A stretch of 64,000 nucleotides of DNA from assembly GCA_041687075.1 (NCBI GenBank), contig JAWLCO010000002.1, forward strand, positions 1 through 64,000, in the 5' to 3' direction. This DNA comes from ZC4RG25 sp041687075 (GTDB taxonomy: Bacteria; Pseudomonadota; Alphaproteobacteria; Rhizobiales; Hyphomicrobiaceae). Below, one piece after another: positions 1 to 7,381 of this stretch (the stretch's first letter is position 1; every line of letters starts with the position of its first letter). A model generated the notes under the pieces. It was not told the DNA's origin. It saw nothing but the letters and a program-made list of their open reading frames with translations, and made no database searches. The position numbers and the translations under genes are program-made.

Positions 1-30
1 TACGCCAGGATGGAACAAGGCGAGGGCACG

Positions 31-1212
31 TCAGTAAGAGCGTGGCATGCCCAGCACGTGCTGGCCGATGTAGGCGAGGATCAGGTTGGTCGAGATCGGG
101 GCTGTCTGATAGAGCCGTGTCTCACGCCATTTGCGCTCGATCCCGTACTCGCGGGCAAAAGCGAAGCCGCCGAAGGTCTGCATGCAGGCTTCTCCAGCGT
201 GCCAGGCGGCTTCGGAGGCGAGCAGCTTGCCCATATTCGCTTCCGCTCCGCAGTCGCGCTGGGCAGCGAACAGGGCCGCAGCCTTGGACACGACGAGGCT
301 GGCTGCGACCGTCTCCGCGTGCGCCCGGGCGATGGGAAACTGGATGGCCTGGTTCTGCCCGATCGGGCGGCCGAACACGACCCGCTCGCCGGCATAGTCG
401 GTGGCGCGGCGGATAAAGTAGCGCGCATCGCCCAGGCACTCGGCGGCGATGAGAATGCGCTCGGCGTTCATGCTGTCGACGATGTAGCGGAAGCCTTTGC
501 CTTCCTCGCCGATCAGGTTCTCCGCCGGCACTTCGAGATTGTCGATGAACACCTCGCACGTGTTGTGATTGATCATCGCATCGATCTTCTTGAGCTCGAG
601 GCCACGGCCTTTCGCCTCGCGCAGATCGACGATGAACACGGAGAGCCCTTCCGAGCGCTTCCGAACCTGATCCGCAGGCGTGGTCCGCGCCAGCAGCAGC
701 ATCAGGTCGGACTGCATGGCCCGGCTGGTCCAGACCTTCTGCCCCGTCACGATGTAGCGGTCGCCCTTCTTCTCGGCGCGGGTCTTGAGCTGGGTGGTGT
801 CGCTGCCGGTGGTCGGTTCCGTCACGCCGAACGCCTGCAAGCGTAGCTCGCCGGAGGCGATGCCCGGAAGGTATTTCCGTTTCTGCGTCTCCGAGCCGTG
901 CCGCAGAACGGTGCCCATGGTATACATCTGGGCGTGACAGGCCGCGGCATTGCAGCCCTGCTCATGAATGGTCTCGAGAACGGCGCAGGCAGCACTGAGG
1001 GGCAGCCCCGAGCCGCCGTATTCCTCCGGGATGAGCGCGGCCAGATAGCCGGCCTCGGTCAGGGCATTCACGAACTCGGCCGGGTAGGCCGCCTCGTGGT
1101 CGAGCTTGATCCAATACTCGTTGGGAAAATCCTCGCAGATCCGGCGGACACCCTCGCGCAGCTCCTGCCACTCCGGGTCGACGGGAATTGAAACGGGGCC
1201 TGGCTCATTCAT
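31..1212 (-). CDS. Acyl-CoA dehydrogenase with IVD-type catalytic base
   Basis: FAD-dependent alpha,beta-dehydrogenation of an acyl-CoA thioester; 393 residues, normal for the family. The middle domain has the FAD/substrate signature (FGVTEPTTGSDT, about residues 128-139) and the C-terminal helical domain has QTFGGFAFAREYGIER (345-360). Where medium-chain enzymes carry the catalytic Glu in YEG, this protein has Gln369 (LYQT). A Glu is present instead at residue 251 (NAERIL), the helix position used by isovaleryl-CoA and long-chain dehydrogenases, so it is probably active with a displaced base. It lies downstream of an enoyl-CoA hydratase on the same strand, 215 bp away, which suggests a shared beta-oxidation-like path. 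The substrate cannot be told. Confidence 0.93.
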   Translation of the reverse strand: MNEPGPVSIPVDPEWQELREGVRRICEDFPNEYWIKLDHEAAYPAEFVNALTEAGYLAALIPEEYGGSGLPLSAACAVLETIHEQGCNAAACHAQMYTMGTVLRHGSETQKRKYLPGIASGELRLQAFGVTEPTTGSDTTQLKTRAEKKGDRYIVTGQKVWTSRAMQSDLMLLLARTTPADQVRKRSEGLSVFIVDLREAKGRGLELKKIDAMINHNTCEVFIDNLEVPAENLIGEEGKGFRYIVDSMNAERILIAAECLGDARYFIRRATDYAGERVVFGRPIGQNQAIQFPIARAHAETVAASLVVSKAAALFAAQRDCGAEANMGKLLASEAAWHAGEACMQTFGGFAFAREYGIERKWRETRLYQTAPISTNLILAYIGQHVLGMPRSY

Positions 1213-1258
1213 CGCTTCACCTCAGCTGCCGGGAGCTTCCCAGCCATCAATGCAAACT

Positions 1259-1425
1259 TGCCGTCATCCGGACGACGAGCCACCGAGGGTGACGAGGCGA
1301 TCCGGGATCCAGCGCAAAGGACGTGCCGGAGGCTCCGTATTCTGCGTCCCTTCGGACAATTCTTCCGCTGCATCCCAGATCAGCGGTCGCTCGGCTCCCT
1401 TGTCCGGGACGACGGAACACGTTGA
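1259..1425. repeat. Decayed REP-like palindromic element
   Basis: The 215 bp between the two beta-oxidation genes carries the typical parts of alphaproteobacterial REP sequences: GTCATCCGG at the left, GATCCGGGATCCAGCG in the middle, and TGTCCGGGACGACGG at the right. It resembles the better preserved copies near 14961 and 38891. The arms are imperfect, so I read it as an eroded copy. It may act as a transcript-stabilising or terminating structure between the genes, but that is inference. Confidence 0.5.
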
Positions 1426-1427
1426 GC

Positions 1428-2222
1428 TCACCGGCCCTTGAAGACCGGCTTGCGCTTCTCGTTGAACGCCCGGATGCCTTCGATTCGGTCCTCGGTGCCG
1501 ACGGTGCGGTTGTAAGCCTCGATCTCGTAGCTGTAGCCGTTGGACCGGTCGAGATCCTGGGACTTGTCCATGGATCGCTTGGCCTGGCGGACAGCGACGG
1601 GCGCATTTGCCGCGATGCGGTTGGCCGTGGCCAGCACCTCGGACATCAGGTTCTCCGATGGGACCACCTTGTTGATGAGGCCCCAGCCCAAGCCTTCCTC
1701 GGCCGTGAACGGGGTGGCGGTGAGAATGATCTCCTTGGCGCGGCGAATGCCGACGGCCCGCGGCAGGTTCTGCGTGCCCATGGCGCCCGGGATAATGCCT
1801 AGCGCCACCTCCGTCTGGGCGAAGCGGGCGTGCGGGGCGGCGTAGATGAAATCGCAGGCCAGAGCCAGCTCGCAACCTCCTGCGTAAGCTGCGCCGTTCA
1901 CTGCGGCGACAACAGGGATCGGACATTCCAGGATGGCGCGGATGGCCTGCTCGATGATGGCATGCTGACGCCGCCAGGTCTCGTCAGTCATGCCGTTCCG
2001 TTCCTTGAGGTCGGCGCCGGCGCAGAAGCCTTTCTCGCCCGCGCCCGTCAGCACGAGGCAGCGGGTCTCGCCCTGGTCGACATAGAAGGAGGCGAAGCAG
2101 TCCCGCAGGTCGGCCATCATCTGCGTGTTCATGGCGTTGAGAGCCTGCGGCCGGTTCATGGTCACCACGGTGACGTGCGGAACGGGCTCCTCCAGGCGCA
2201 ACGTCTCGTACTCAGGCCGCAT
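1428..2222 (-). CDS. Enoyl-CoA hydratase/isomerase (crotonase fold)
   Basis: Crotonase-family enzyme of 264 residues, probably hydrating 2-enoyl-CoA. Both catalytic Glu positions of classical hydratases are present: one in AGGCELALACD and one in FAQTEVALGIIPGAMGTQ. The oxyanion-hole segment GFCAGADLKE is also intact. I chose the ATG at 2222 because GGGGAG lies five bases upstream; a further ATG at 2252 would add ten residues without a better ribosome site. It heads a same-strand pair with the acyl-CoA dehydrogenase, so the two may do consecutive steps. Its chain-length preference is unknown. Confidence 0.92.
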   Translation of the reverse strand: MRPEYETLRLEEPVPHVTVVTMNRPQALNAMNTQMMADLRDCFASFYVDQGETRCLVLTGAGEKGFCAGADLKERNGMTDETWRRQHAIIEQAIRAILECPIPVVAAVNGAAYAGGCELALACDFIYAAPHARFAQTEVALGIIPGAMGTQNLPRAVGIRRAKEIILTATPFTAEEGLGWGLINKVVPSENLMSEVLATANRIAANAPVAVRQAKRSMDKSQDLDRSNGYSYEIEAYNRTVGTEDRIEGIRAFNEKRKPVFKGR

Positions 2223-2391
2223 GTCGACTCCCCTGATCGTTGGATGCGTCATCTTGATACGGGAAATTGCCCTTCGCGACTACCTCGACCGGCTTGTCAG
2301 AGGCCGTCTTACGAGGGCGAATCGAGCGTGCTAACGGAACGTAAACACGCGCGGCAAAAAATTGCCGGGTAAGGCAATTTTACACTTGCAT

Positions 2392-2399
2392 GGGGGGGG
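2392..2399. repeat. G8 homopolymer in the speD leader
   Basis: A run of eight G residues lies about 120 bp before the speD start. Just upstream is a small inverted repeat, GGCAAAAAATTGCC (2353-2366). Homopolymers of this length can slip, but nothing else shows phase variation here. The rest of 2253-2519 holds no gene that I can support. Confidence 0.6.
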
Positions 2400-2519
2400 C
2401 ATAGGCCTCATATCGGGCTTCTCCGTTCGTCCCCCTGCCCCAAAGGTCAAAGGAGTTCCTGGAACCCTAAAGGTAAGGAGCGGGCGGGTCACATCTGTCT
2501 ACTGGTTGGGGAGGGTCAC

Positions 2520-3095
2520 ATGGCCTACGACGACACCCTCTTCCAATTGGGGATGGACTTGACTCGTTCAAGCACCGCCCAAAAGGAAGACTTTGGAAGC
2601 GCGCCCGGTGCGCAGATCGACGAGCAAGTGCGCGGGTCGCACGAGGACAGGAAGGACTTCTTCATAGAGCGCGATGGCGTCCGGTTCGCCGGAAGTCATC
2701 TGATTATCGACCTTTTCGGTGCGAAGAGGCTCGATGATCTGAAGCATATCGAGCGTACGCTGAAGCGGTGCGTTGACGTTGCGGGGGCTACCCTCCTGCA
2801 CATCCACTTGCATCACTTCACGCCGAATGGCGGTGTTTCGGGCGTGGCTGTCCTTTCGGAGAGCCATATCAGCATTCACAGCTGGCCCGAGGCCGACTAT
2901 GCGGCGCTCGACGTGTTCATGTGCGGCGAGGCCAAGCCCCACCTGACCGTCGACGTGCTGAGGCACGCGTTCGATGCGCGCCACGTGGTGGTGAAGGAGC
3001 ACAAGCGCGGCGAGGAGCTGACGGAGCAGAGCTGGCAGGCCGCTTCCGATCGCCAGGCTCCGGATCGCGAGGAGAAGGTCCGGCGGGCCGCCTAG
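2520..3095 (+). CDS. speD: S-adenosylmethionine decarboxylase proenzyme
   Basis: Makes decarboxylated S-adenosylmethionine, the aminopropyl donor for spermidine. The 191-residue proenzyme should cleave itself between Glu114 and Ser115 (SESHISIHSWPE) to form the pyruvoyl cofactor. The segment LHHFTPNGGVSGVAVL before it is also typical of the class with a short alpha chain. The N-terminus MAYDDTLFQLGMDLTRSS is the extension usual in Hyphomicrobiales, and GGGGAGGG just upstream supports this start. speE follows 157 bp downstream with a strong hairpin between them. The pair gives a complete route from putrescine to spermidine. Confidence 0.96.
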   Translation: MAYDDTLFQLGMDLTRSSTAQKEDFGSAPGAQIDEQVRGSHEDRKDFFIERDGVRFAGSHLIIDLFGAKRLDDLKHIERTLKRCVDVAGATLLHIHLHHFTPNGGVSGVAVLSESHISIHSWPEADYAALDVFMCGEAKPHLTVDVLRHAFDARHVVVKEHKRGEELTEQSWQAASDRQAPDREEKVRRAA

Positions 3096-3120
3096 GCGAC
3101 ATCCGGAGAAGGAATCACAA

Positions 3121-3163
3121 GAATGGGGCGCGTACCGGCTTATCGGCCGTGCGCGCCTCATTC
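3121..3163 (+). promoter_or_regulatory. Long hairpin between speD and speE
   Basis: GAATGGGGCGCG (3121-3132) pairs with CGCGCCTCATTC (3152-3163) with one G-U pair. An inner CGGC/GCCG stem lies above a small internal loop. There is no T-run after it, so it looks more like a processing, stabilising or attenuating structure than a terminator. It sits about 90 bases before the speE start. Confidence 0.5.
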
Positions 3164-3252
3164 GCTGTTCAACGGGTGCGAAGGTTCTCCGCGCCCAACT
3201 CGGGAGTTTATCTGGCAGGCGGAAGCCCTGCGAAACTGAAGGAGGCTGGCCG

Positions 3253-4164
3253 ATGAAGCGCTGGATCGAGGAGACGTTTCATCCGCACTGGCGTGTTCGA
3301 CTCGAAGCGGACAAGATCCTCCACGAGGTGCAGACCGAGCATCAGCATCTCGTCATCTTCGAGAACGCCGTCTGGGGCACGGTGCTCATTCTGGATGGCG
3401 TCTTTCAGCTCACGACGCTCGACGAGTTCATTTATCACGAGATGATGGCGCACGTGCCGCTGATGGCCCTCGACAGGCCGCGGCGTGTGCTCGTCATCGG
3501 CGGCGGTGACGGCGGTGTGCTCCGCGAGGTTCTGAAGCATCCGTCCGTCGAGAAAGCGACGCTCTGCGAGATCGACCGCAGCGTCATCGACCTCTCCCTC
3601 AAGCACTATCCGCAGGTATCGAACGGCGCGTTTGACGATCCGCGTGCAGACATCGTCATTGGCGACGGCCTGAAGTACGTGGCCGAGACGAAGGAGCGCT
3701 TCGACGCCATCATCGTCGACAGCTCCGAGCCCATCGGGCCCTCGGCCGTGCTGCACACGCAGGAGTTCTTTGCCGACTGCAAGCGCGCCCTGAAGCCCAA
3801 GGGGATTCTGGTGACGCAAAATGGGCTGCCGTTCCTCTGCCCCGAGCCATTCGCAAACACGACCCGCATCCTCTCAGGCTTGTTCGAGCGCTGCGCGCCG
3901 TTCCTTTGCACCCAACCCTGCTACTTCGGCGGCGAGTTTGCGCTCAACTGGGGCTCGGATGAGCTGGCGCATCTCGAGATTCCGGCGGCGAAGCTGGCGC
4001 GGCGGCAGAAGTCGCGCGGCATCGAGACTCGCTACTGGACACCGGCATTCCACGTTGGGGCATTCGCCTTGCCGGCTTACGCTCAGAAGCTGGTGGACGA
4101 GGCGAGGGCTGCTGCGACCGGCGGCGCGACCAAAGCGAGGCCCAAGTCCAAGCCGGGAAAATAG
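3253..4164 (+). CDS. speE: Spermidine synthase
   Basis: Transfers the aminopropyl group from decarboxylated SAM to putrescine. It is 303 residues with the usual short N-terminal beta domain and a Rossmann methyltransferase-like core: VLVIGGGDGGVLRE (79-92) for the donor and IIVDSSEPIGPS (153-164) for the amine pocket. The usual Asp before the Pro in that second motif is Glu159 here, while the catalytic-position Asp156 is kept. The C-terminus is basic and Lys-rich. GAAGGAGG before the ATG supports the start. It follows speD and probably belongs to the same transcription unit. Confidence 0.94.
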   Translation: MKRWIEETFHPHWRVRLEADKILHEVQTEHQHLVIFENAVWGTVLILDGVFQLTTLDEFIYHEMMAHVPLMALDRPRRVLVIGGGDGGVLREVLKHPSVEKATLCEIDRSVIDLSLKHYPQVSNGAFDDPRADIVIGDGLKYVAETKERFDAIIVDSSEPIGPSAVLHTQEFFADCKRALKPKGILVTQNGLPFLCPEPFANTTRILSGLFERCAPFLCTQPCYFGGEFALNWGSDELAHLEIPAAKLARRQKSRGIETRYWTPAFHVGAFALPAYAQKLVDEARAAATGGATKARPKSKPGK

Positions 4165-4179
4165 CTACTCAGTCGAAAG

Positions 4180-4207
4180 GGAGGAATCCGCCGATTTGGC
4201 GGCCTCC
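4180..4207. terminator. Hairpin between convergent speE and copper chaperone gene
   Basis: GGAGG (4180-4184) and CCGCC (4188-4192) pair with GGCGG (4198-4202) and CCTCC (4203-4207) around a GATTT loop. It lies in the 56 bp between two converging genes, so it could end transcription from both sides. There is no clear T-run. Confidence 0.55.
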
Positions 4208-4220
4208 TCCAACCACCTCA

Positions 4221-4736
4221 CTAGTGCTTGTGTGCGCCGCTGCCATGGTCGCCGTGGCCGGCCCCGTGACCTCCGTCTGCGCTACCGGGGCCCTTGGCGC
4301 CGATCGGCTCGACCTTGGCCGTGACCTCGACCTCTCCGGCCTTCTCGAAGACAAGCGTAAGGTCCAGTGTCTCTCCGGCCTTGAGGGGCCGCTTGATGTT
4401 CATGAGCATCAGGTGATAGCCGCCCGGCTCTAGCGTTACGCTTCCGTCGACCGGGATCTCGATCCCATCGACCCGGCGCATTTTCATCACGCCGTCCTCA
4501 TGAATGTGGTTGTGCAACTCGACGCGCTCCGCGACTTCCGAATTCGCATCGACCAGCCGATCGCCCGCGCCCTTTGCCGAGATCTGCAGGAACGCGGCAC
4601 CGTTTCGGGCGCCGCCGGGTGTCGCGCGCGACCAGGCCTCAGAGACAGAAATGCCGCCGGACTCATTCTGTGCGGCAGCAAGCGAGCTCATCAGCGGCAG
4701 CAGCATGGCTGCGGCCAGGATCTTCAACAGCGTCAT
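4221..4736 (-). CDS. Periplasmic copper chaperone, PCu(A)C family
   Basis: Secreted copper-binding protein of 171 residues, of the type that delivers Cu(I) to the CuA site of cytochrome c oxidase. An N-terminal signal peptide (TLLKILAAAMLLPLMSSLAAAQ) is followed by a cupredoxin-like domain. The metal pattern His...Met...His-x-Met is seen in ELHNHIHEDGVMKM and GGYHLMLMN. The C-terminus is a His-rich tail (GHGAGHGDHGSGAHKH) that could hold extra metal. The ATG at 4736 is chosen because GGGAGG lies nine bases upstream; an ATG six bases earlier is too close to it. No Sco or oxidase assembly gene is next door. Confidence 0.88.
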   Translation of the reverse strand: MTLLKILAAAMLLPLMSSLAAAQNESGGISVSEAWSRATPGGARNGAAFLQISAKGAGDRLVDANSEVAERVELHNHIHEDGVMKMRRVDGIEIPVDGSVTLEPGGYHLMLMNIKRPLKAGETLDLTLVFEKAGEVEVTAKVEPIGAKGPGSADGGHGAGHGDHGSGAHKH

Positions 4737-4851
4737 GGCAAGCATTCCCTCCCGGTGCATCAGAACAGAACATCCCAACCACAGGTTGCGGATGCTGAGG
4801 ACATTGCCTTCAAAAATCAGGCCAACATCCGTCGCGGATGCAGCGTAGCGA

Positions 4852-5484
4852 TCAGGACGTAACGGCCCGGCACTCCTCGTCGGGCGGGAGGGGATCGCAG
4901 TCCCTGCTGGTCACGCACGCCTGCATCGCACGCCGCAGCTTGACAGTGTAGGCCCCATCGATGGGGCCGCCGTAGAGACCCAATGCCGCAAGCCCGCACT
5001 GGTAGAGCTGGATCATACGCTCGCCGCCGAACCGCATGGCCGCCTCGTAATCGCGCAACGCCCCGGACGGGTCGCCGGTGGCCTGACGGATATGCGCACG
5101 GGTATCATAAGCATGCGGGCTGGTCGGCTGAAGCTGCAGAGAGCGTTCTACGTCCGGCCGGCCTGCTTCCGCCCGCCCCGACTTGAAGTACGCCCACGCC
5201 CGGTTGTTCAGCGCAACGGCGAAGTCCGGCACCAGCCGGATGGCTTCGTCGTAGTCGCGGATGGCGGTATCGTAGAGACCTTTGAGAGAATAGCCGAGCG
5301 CCCGCATGGCATAGGCCGAGCCGAGCATCTGACCGGCCAGACCAGACTGCTCGATCAGCTCCGTGCAGCCTGCAATGCGCCGGTCGTTGTCGGACGAAAA
5401 GCAGTCGTGATCATCCAGGGGGTCTGCGGCCACCAGGGGGACTGCCGCGAACAGGAATGCAATCGCCGCTGCCCATCGTTTCAT
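4852..5484 (-). CDS. Secreted TPR-repeat protein
   Basis: A 210-residue exported protein of unknown role. It has a signal peptide (MKRWAAAIAFLFAAVPLVAA) followed by at least three tetratricopeptide repeats (AMRALGYSLKGLYDTAIRDY, ALNNRAWAYFKSGRAEAGRP, AYDTRAHIRQATGDPSGALR). The C-terminal part, GLYGGPIDGAYTVKLRRAMQ, resembles a short peptidoglycan-binding-like helix motif. Several Cys residues could form disulfides. The start is set by the signal peptide and the upstream AAGGA/AGGA. The gene is divergent from the baeRF-like gene. The function cannot be named. Confidence 0.85.
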   Translation of the reverse strand: MKRWAAAIAFLFAAVPLVAADPLDDHDCFSSDNDRRIAGCTELIEQSGLAGQMLGSAYAMRALGYSLKGLYDTAIRDYDEAIRLVPDFAVALNNRAWAYFKSGRAEAGRPDVERSLQLQPTSPHAYDTRAHIRQATGDPSGALRDYEAAMRFGGERMIQLYQCGLAALGLYGGPIDGAYTVKLRRAMQACVTSRDCDPLPPDEECRAVTS

Positions 5485-5818
5485 GATCCTGCATCCTTCG
5501 CGCGGGCTCGTTCGTTGTGTCGATATCGGATCGTCTCCGATTGGAACGCGACGATTCGATGGCATCGTGAATGTGGCGCCCCGAGCCGGTGAGTTCCAGC
5601 CTGCTCCGCCTCCACTCACGGGGAGCACTTGTTGGGGATCAAAGCTGGCGGCGCAGTGTTCACCTACATACGGACTGGGCCTCGGCGCGGATGTCTGCTT
5701 TGCGGTCGGAACTTGGCCGGCCGAAGGCACGTTTTGTTCTACGGGCCAGGGGTCTGCAGATCGGGACAGCCAGCCTTCCCGGTTGGCAGGTTCCGAGCCA
5801 GCAGCGAAGAGTGGAATC
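5485..5818. other. Divergent intergenic region with one promoter
   Basis: These 334 bp separate the leftward TPR gene from the rightward baeRF-like gene. Besides the EcfG-type promoter at 5708-5733 I see no coding sequence or riboswitch. An in-frame extension upstream of the baeRF start exists but is compositionally unlike protein and lies across the promoter, so I exclude it. Confidence 0.6.
5708..5733 (+). promoter_or_regulatory. EcfG-type general stress promoter
   Basis: GGAAC (5708-5712), 17 bases, then CGTT (5730-5733). This is an exact match to the known consensus of the alphaproteobacterial general-stress sigma factor (GGAAC-N16/17-CGTT). Transcription would begin near 5740, about 80 bases before the baeRF-like start codon. 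The sigma factor gene itself is not in the window. Confidence 0.72.
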
Positions 5819-6976
5819 ATGAGACGAGCCGACCTCATTGCGCTTGCGCAGTCGACCGGTTTTCCGAGAGTCAGTATCTATCTTCCCACCCACTTGAGCT
5901 ATCCGGAGATCGAGCAGGACCCGATCCGCCTCTCGACTCTCCTCAAGGAGGCAGATCAGCAACTTGCCAAGGCTGGGGTGCGCCGGCCTGAGATCGACGA
6001 GTTGCTGGCCGAGGCCCGAGGGCGTGTTCCAGCGGCGATGTTCTGGCGTTACCAGGACCATGGGCTGGCGGTGCTGATCGAGAAGGGATCAACGCGCTTC
6101 GTCAAGTTGCCTCACGAAGTGCCGGAGCTCGTCGTCGTCAGTCCTCGCTATCACCTGCGGCCTATGATCCGGATGTTCCGCAATGGCGAGAAGTTCAATG
6201 TGCTGGCGGTAACACGCGACAAGGTCGCCTTTTTCGATGGCCGGGAGCGCGAGCTTCGAGCAGTGGACGTCGAAGGAATGCCGAGCGGCATTGCCGACAT
6301 CGCCCGGCGCACGGAGCTTGACGTGAACTATAGTTACTACGCGCGGGATCGCGGTGACCCCCGGAGCGGTCACGAACACGGCAAGTTTCATTCGCTGGGC
6401 GTGAGTCCCGAGGACTACGAGTCGGTCGAGCTCGACCACCTGCTTCGCGATGTGTCGAAGGCAGTGGACCGTCACCTCGCCAGCAGCGATTCACCGCTCA
6501 TACTCGCTGCCCAGCCGCGCATTGTCGGCCACATTCGAAAGCACCTCGGTTATCGCCACGTCGCCCAGGAAGCGATCCAGTCAGACCCGTTCGCGCTGAG
6601 CAAGGACGAGCTGCATGCCCAGGCCTGGCGCATCGCGGAACCTGTCGTTCGCGCCGATCGCGATGATGCCCGCCGGCGCCTGCGTGCCTATCTCGAGGGC
6701 GCCGGGCTGCCGGGCACGAAGGATCTGCAGACCCTGCTCCGGGAGGCGATCGCCGGCCGCGTTGATTGCGTCCTGTTGGCTGCGGACGCGAACGTCTGGG
6801 GCGTTTTCGATGAAGAGTACCAGGTGCTCCGCATCGACCCGGAACCCGGGCCCGAGAACGAGGACGTGATGAACCGGCTCGCGGTCGAAACGCTGATCCG
6901 CGGCGGCGACGTCTTCACCCTCCCCGAAGACCTCCGCGACCGGGCCGGACCGGCGGCGGGGCTGTTCCGCTACTAG
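5819..6976 (+). CDS. Bacterial archaeo-eukaryotic release factor-like protein (baeRF)
   Basis: A 385-residue cytosolic protein with the overall plan of bacterial eRF1/Pelota-like proteins: an N-terminal domain (RADLIALAQSTGFPRVSIYL), a middle RNase-H-like domain (VDRHLASSDSPLILAAQP, about 216-233), and a C-terminal domain of the L7Ae-like type (LREAIAGRVDCVLLAADAN). I see no GGQ peptide-release tripeptide. It is most like family 3 of the baeRF group, which is proposed from comparative genomics to act in ribosome rescue or translation quality control. No biochemical role can be read here. The ATG at 5819 matches the conserved N-terminus and lies about 80 bases after the EcfG-type promoter, so it is probably stress-induced. 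Confidence 0.78.
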   Translation: MRRADLIALAQSTGFPRVSIYLPTHLSYPEIEQDPIRLSTLLKEADQQLAKAGVRRPEIDELLAEARGRVPAAMFWRYQDHGLAVLIEKGSTRFVKLPHEVPELVVVSPRYHLRPMIRMFRNGEKFNVLAVTRDKVAFFDGRERELRAVDVEGMPSGIADIARRTELDVNYSYYARDRGDPRSGHEHGKFHSLGVSPEDYESVELDHLLRDVSKAVDRHLASSDSPLILAAQPRIVGHIRKHLGYRHVAQEAIQSDPFALSKDELHAQAWRIAEPVVRADRDDARRRLRAYLEGAGLPGTKDLQTLLREAIAGRVDCVLLAADANVWGVFDEEYQVLRIDPEPGPENEDVMNRLAVETLIRGGDVFTLPEDLRDRAGPAAGLFRY

Positions 6977-7381
6977 AGCCCCGCTCGCCCGGGATCGGCT
7001 TCGATCTCTGGATCAGGTCCCAGCAATCGGCCTTCGCACATCAGGCCCGCATGCGCGCAGCCGCCGGATCACAGAGCGGTCTGAGGCTGGCCCGTGCGGG
7101 CACGATCTTGCCTGCGATATCGATGGCATATCGGGAGGCGAGCCTGCCGGGGGCGCGATGCTGCAGCGGATAGGCGCCGTCCTGATCCGCCCTTCATCGG
7201 GATGCCGGGCGTCCCGGGCAACTGCACTCAAATTCCGGCACCAGTTCCTTTCAACGGTTAAGGCCTCGGAAACCTTCGCCTTATGTTCTGACGATTGCTT
7301 ACAATTTTACGGAGCGCGTTAACGCCTCGAAAGCACTCCGGCGGCTAGCAGCGGAAGACCTGCAGACCCGTGGAGTGCATT
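6977..7381. other. Non-coding gap before the VWA gene
   Basis: 405 bp with no supportable gene. The first 250 bp are GC-rich and featureless. The last 130 bp are more AT-rich (TTGCTTACAATTTTACGG near 7296) with a perfect palindrome GCGTTAACGC at 7316-7325. This is probably the promoter region of the next gene, but I cannot assign a sigma factor. Confidence 0.5.

Noticed and set aside
2464..2474. GTTCCTGGAAC in the speD leader as a LexA-like operator
   Set aside because: The alphaproteobacterial SOS box is GTTC-N7-GTTC or GAAC-N7-GAAC; here the spacing is three and the gene is unrelated to SOS.
2253..2519. SAM-II or other riboswitch before speD
   Set aside because: I could not find the conserved SAM-II pseudoknot segments, and the leader shows only a small stem and a G-run.
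5483..5818. N-terminal extension of the baeRF-like protein to 497 residues
   Set aside because: It would start inside the opposite gene, cross the EcfG promoter, and lacks conservation features; the ATG at 5819 matches the family start.
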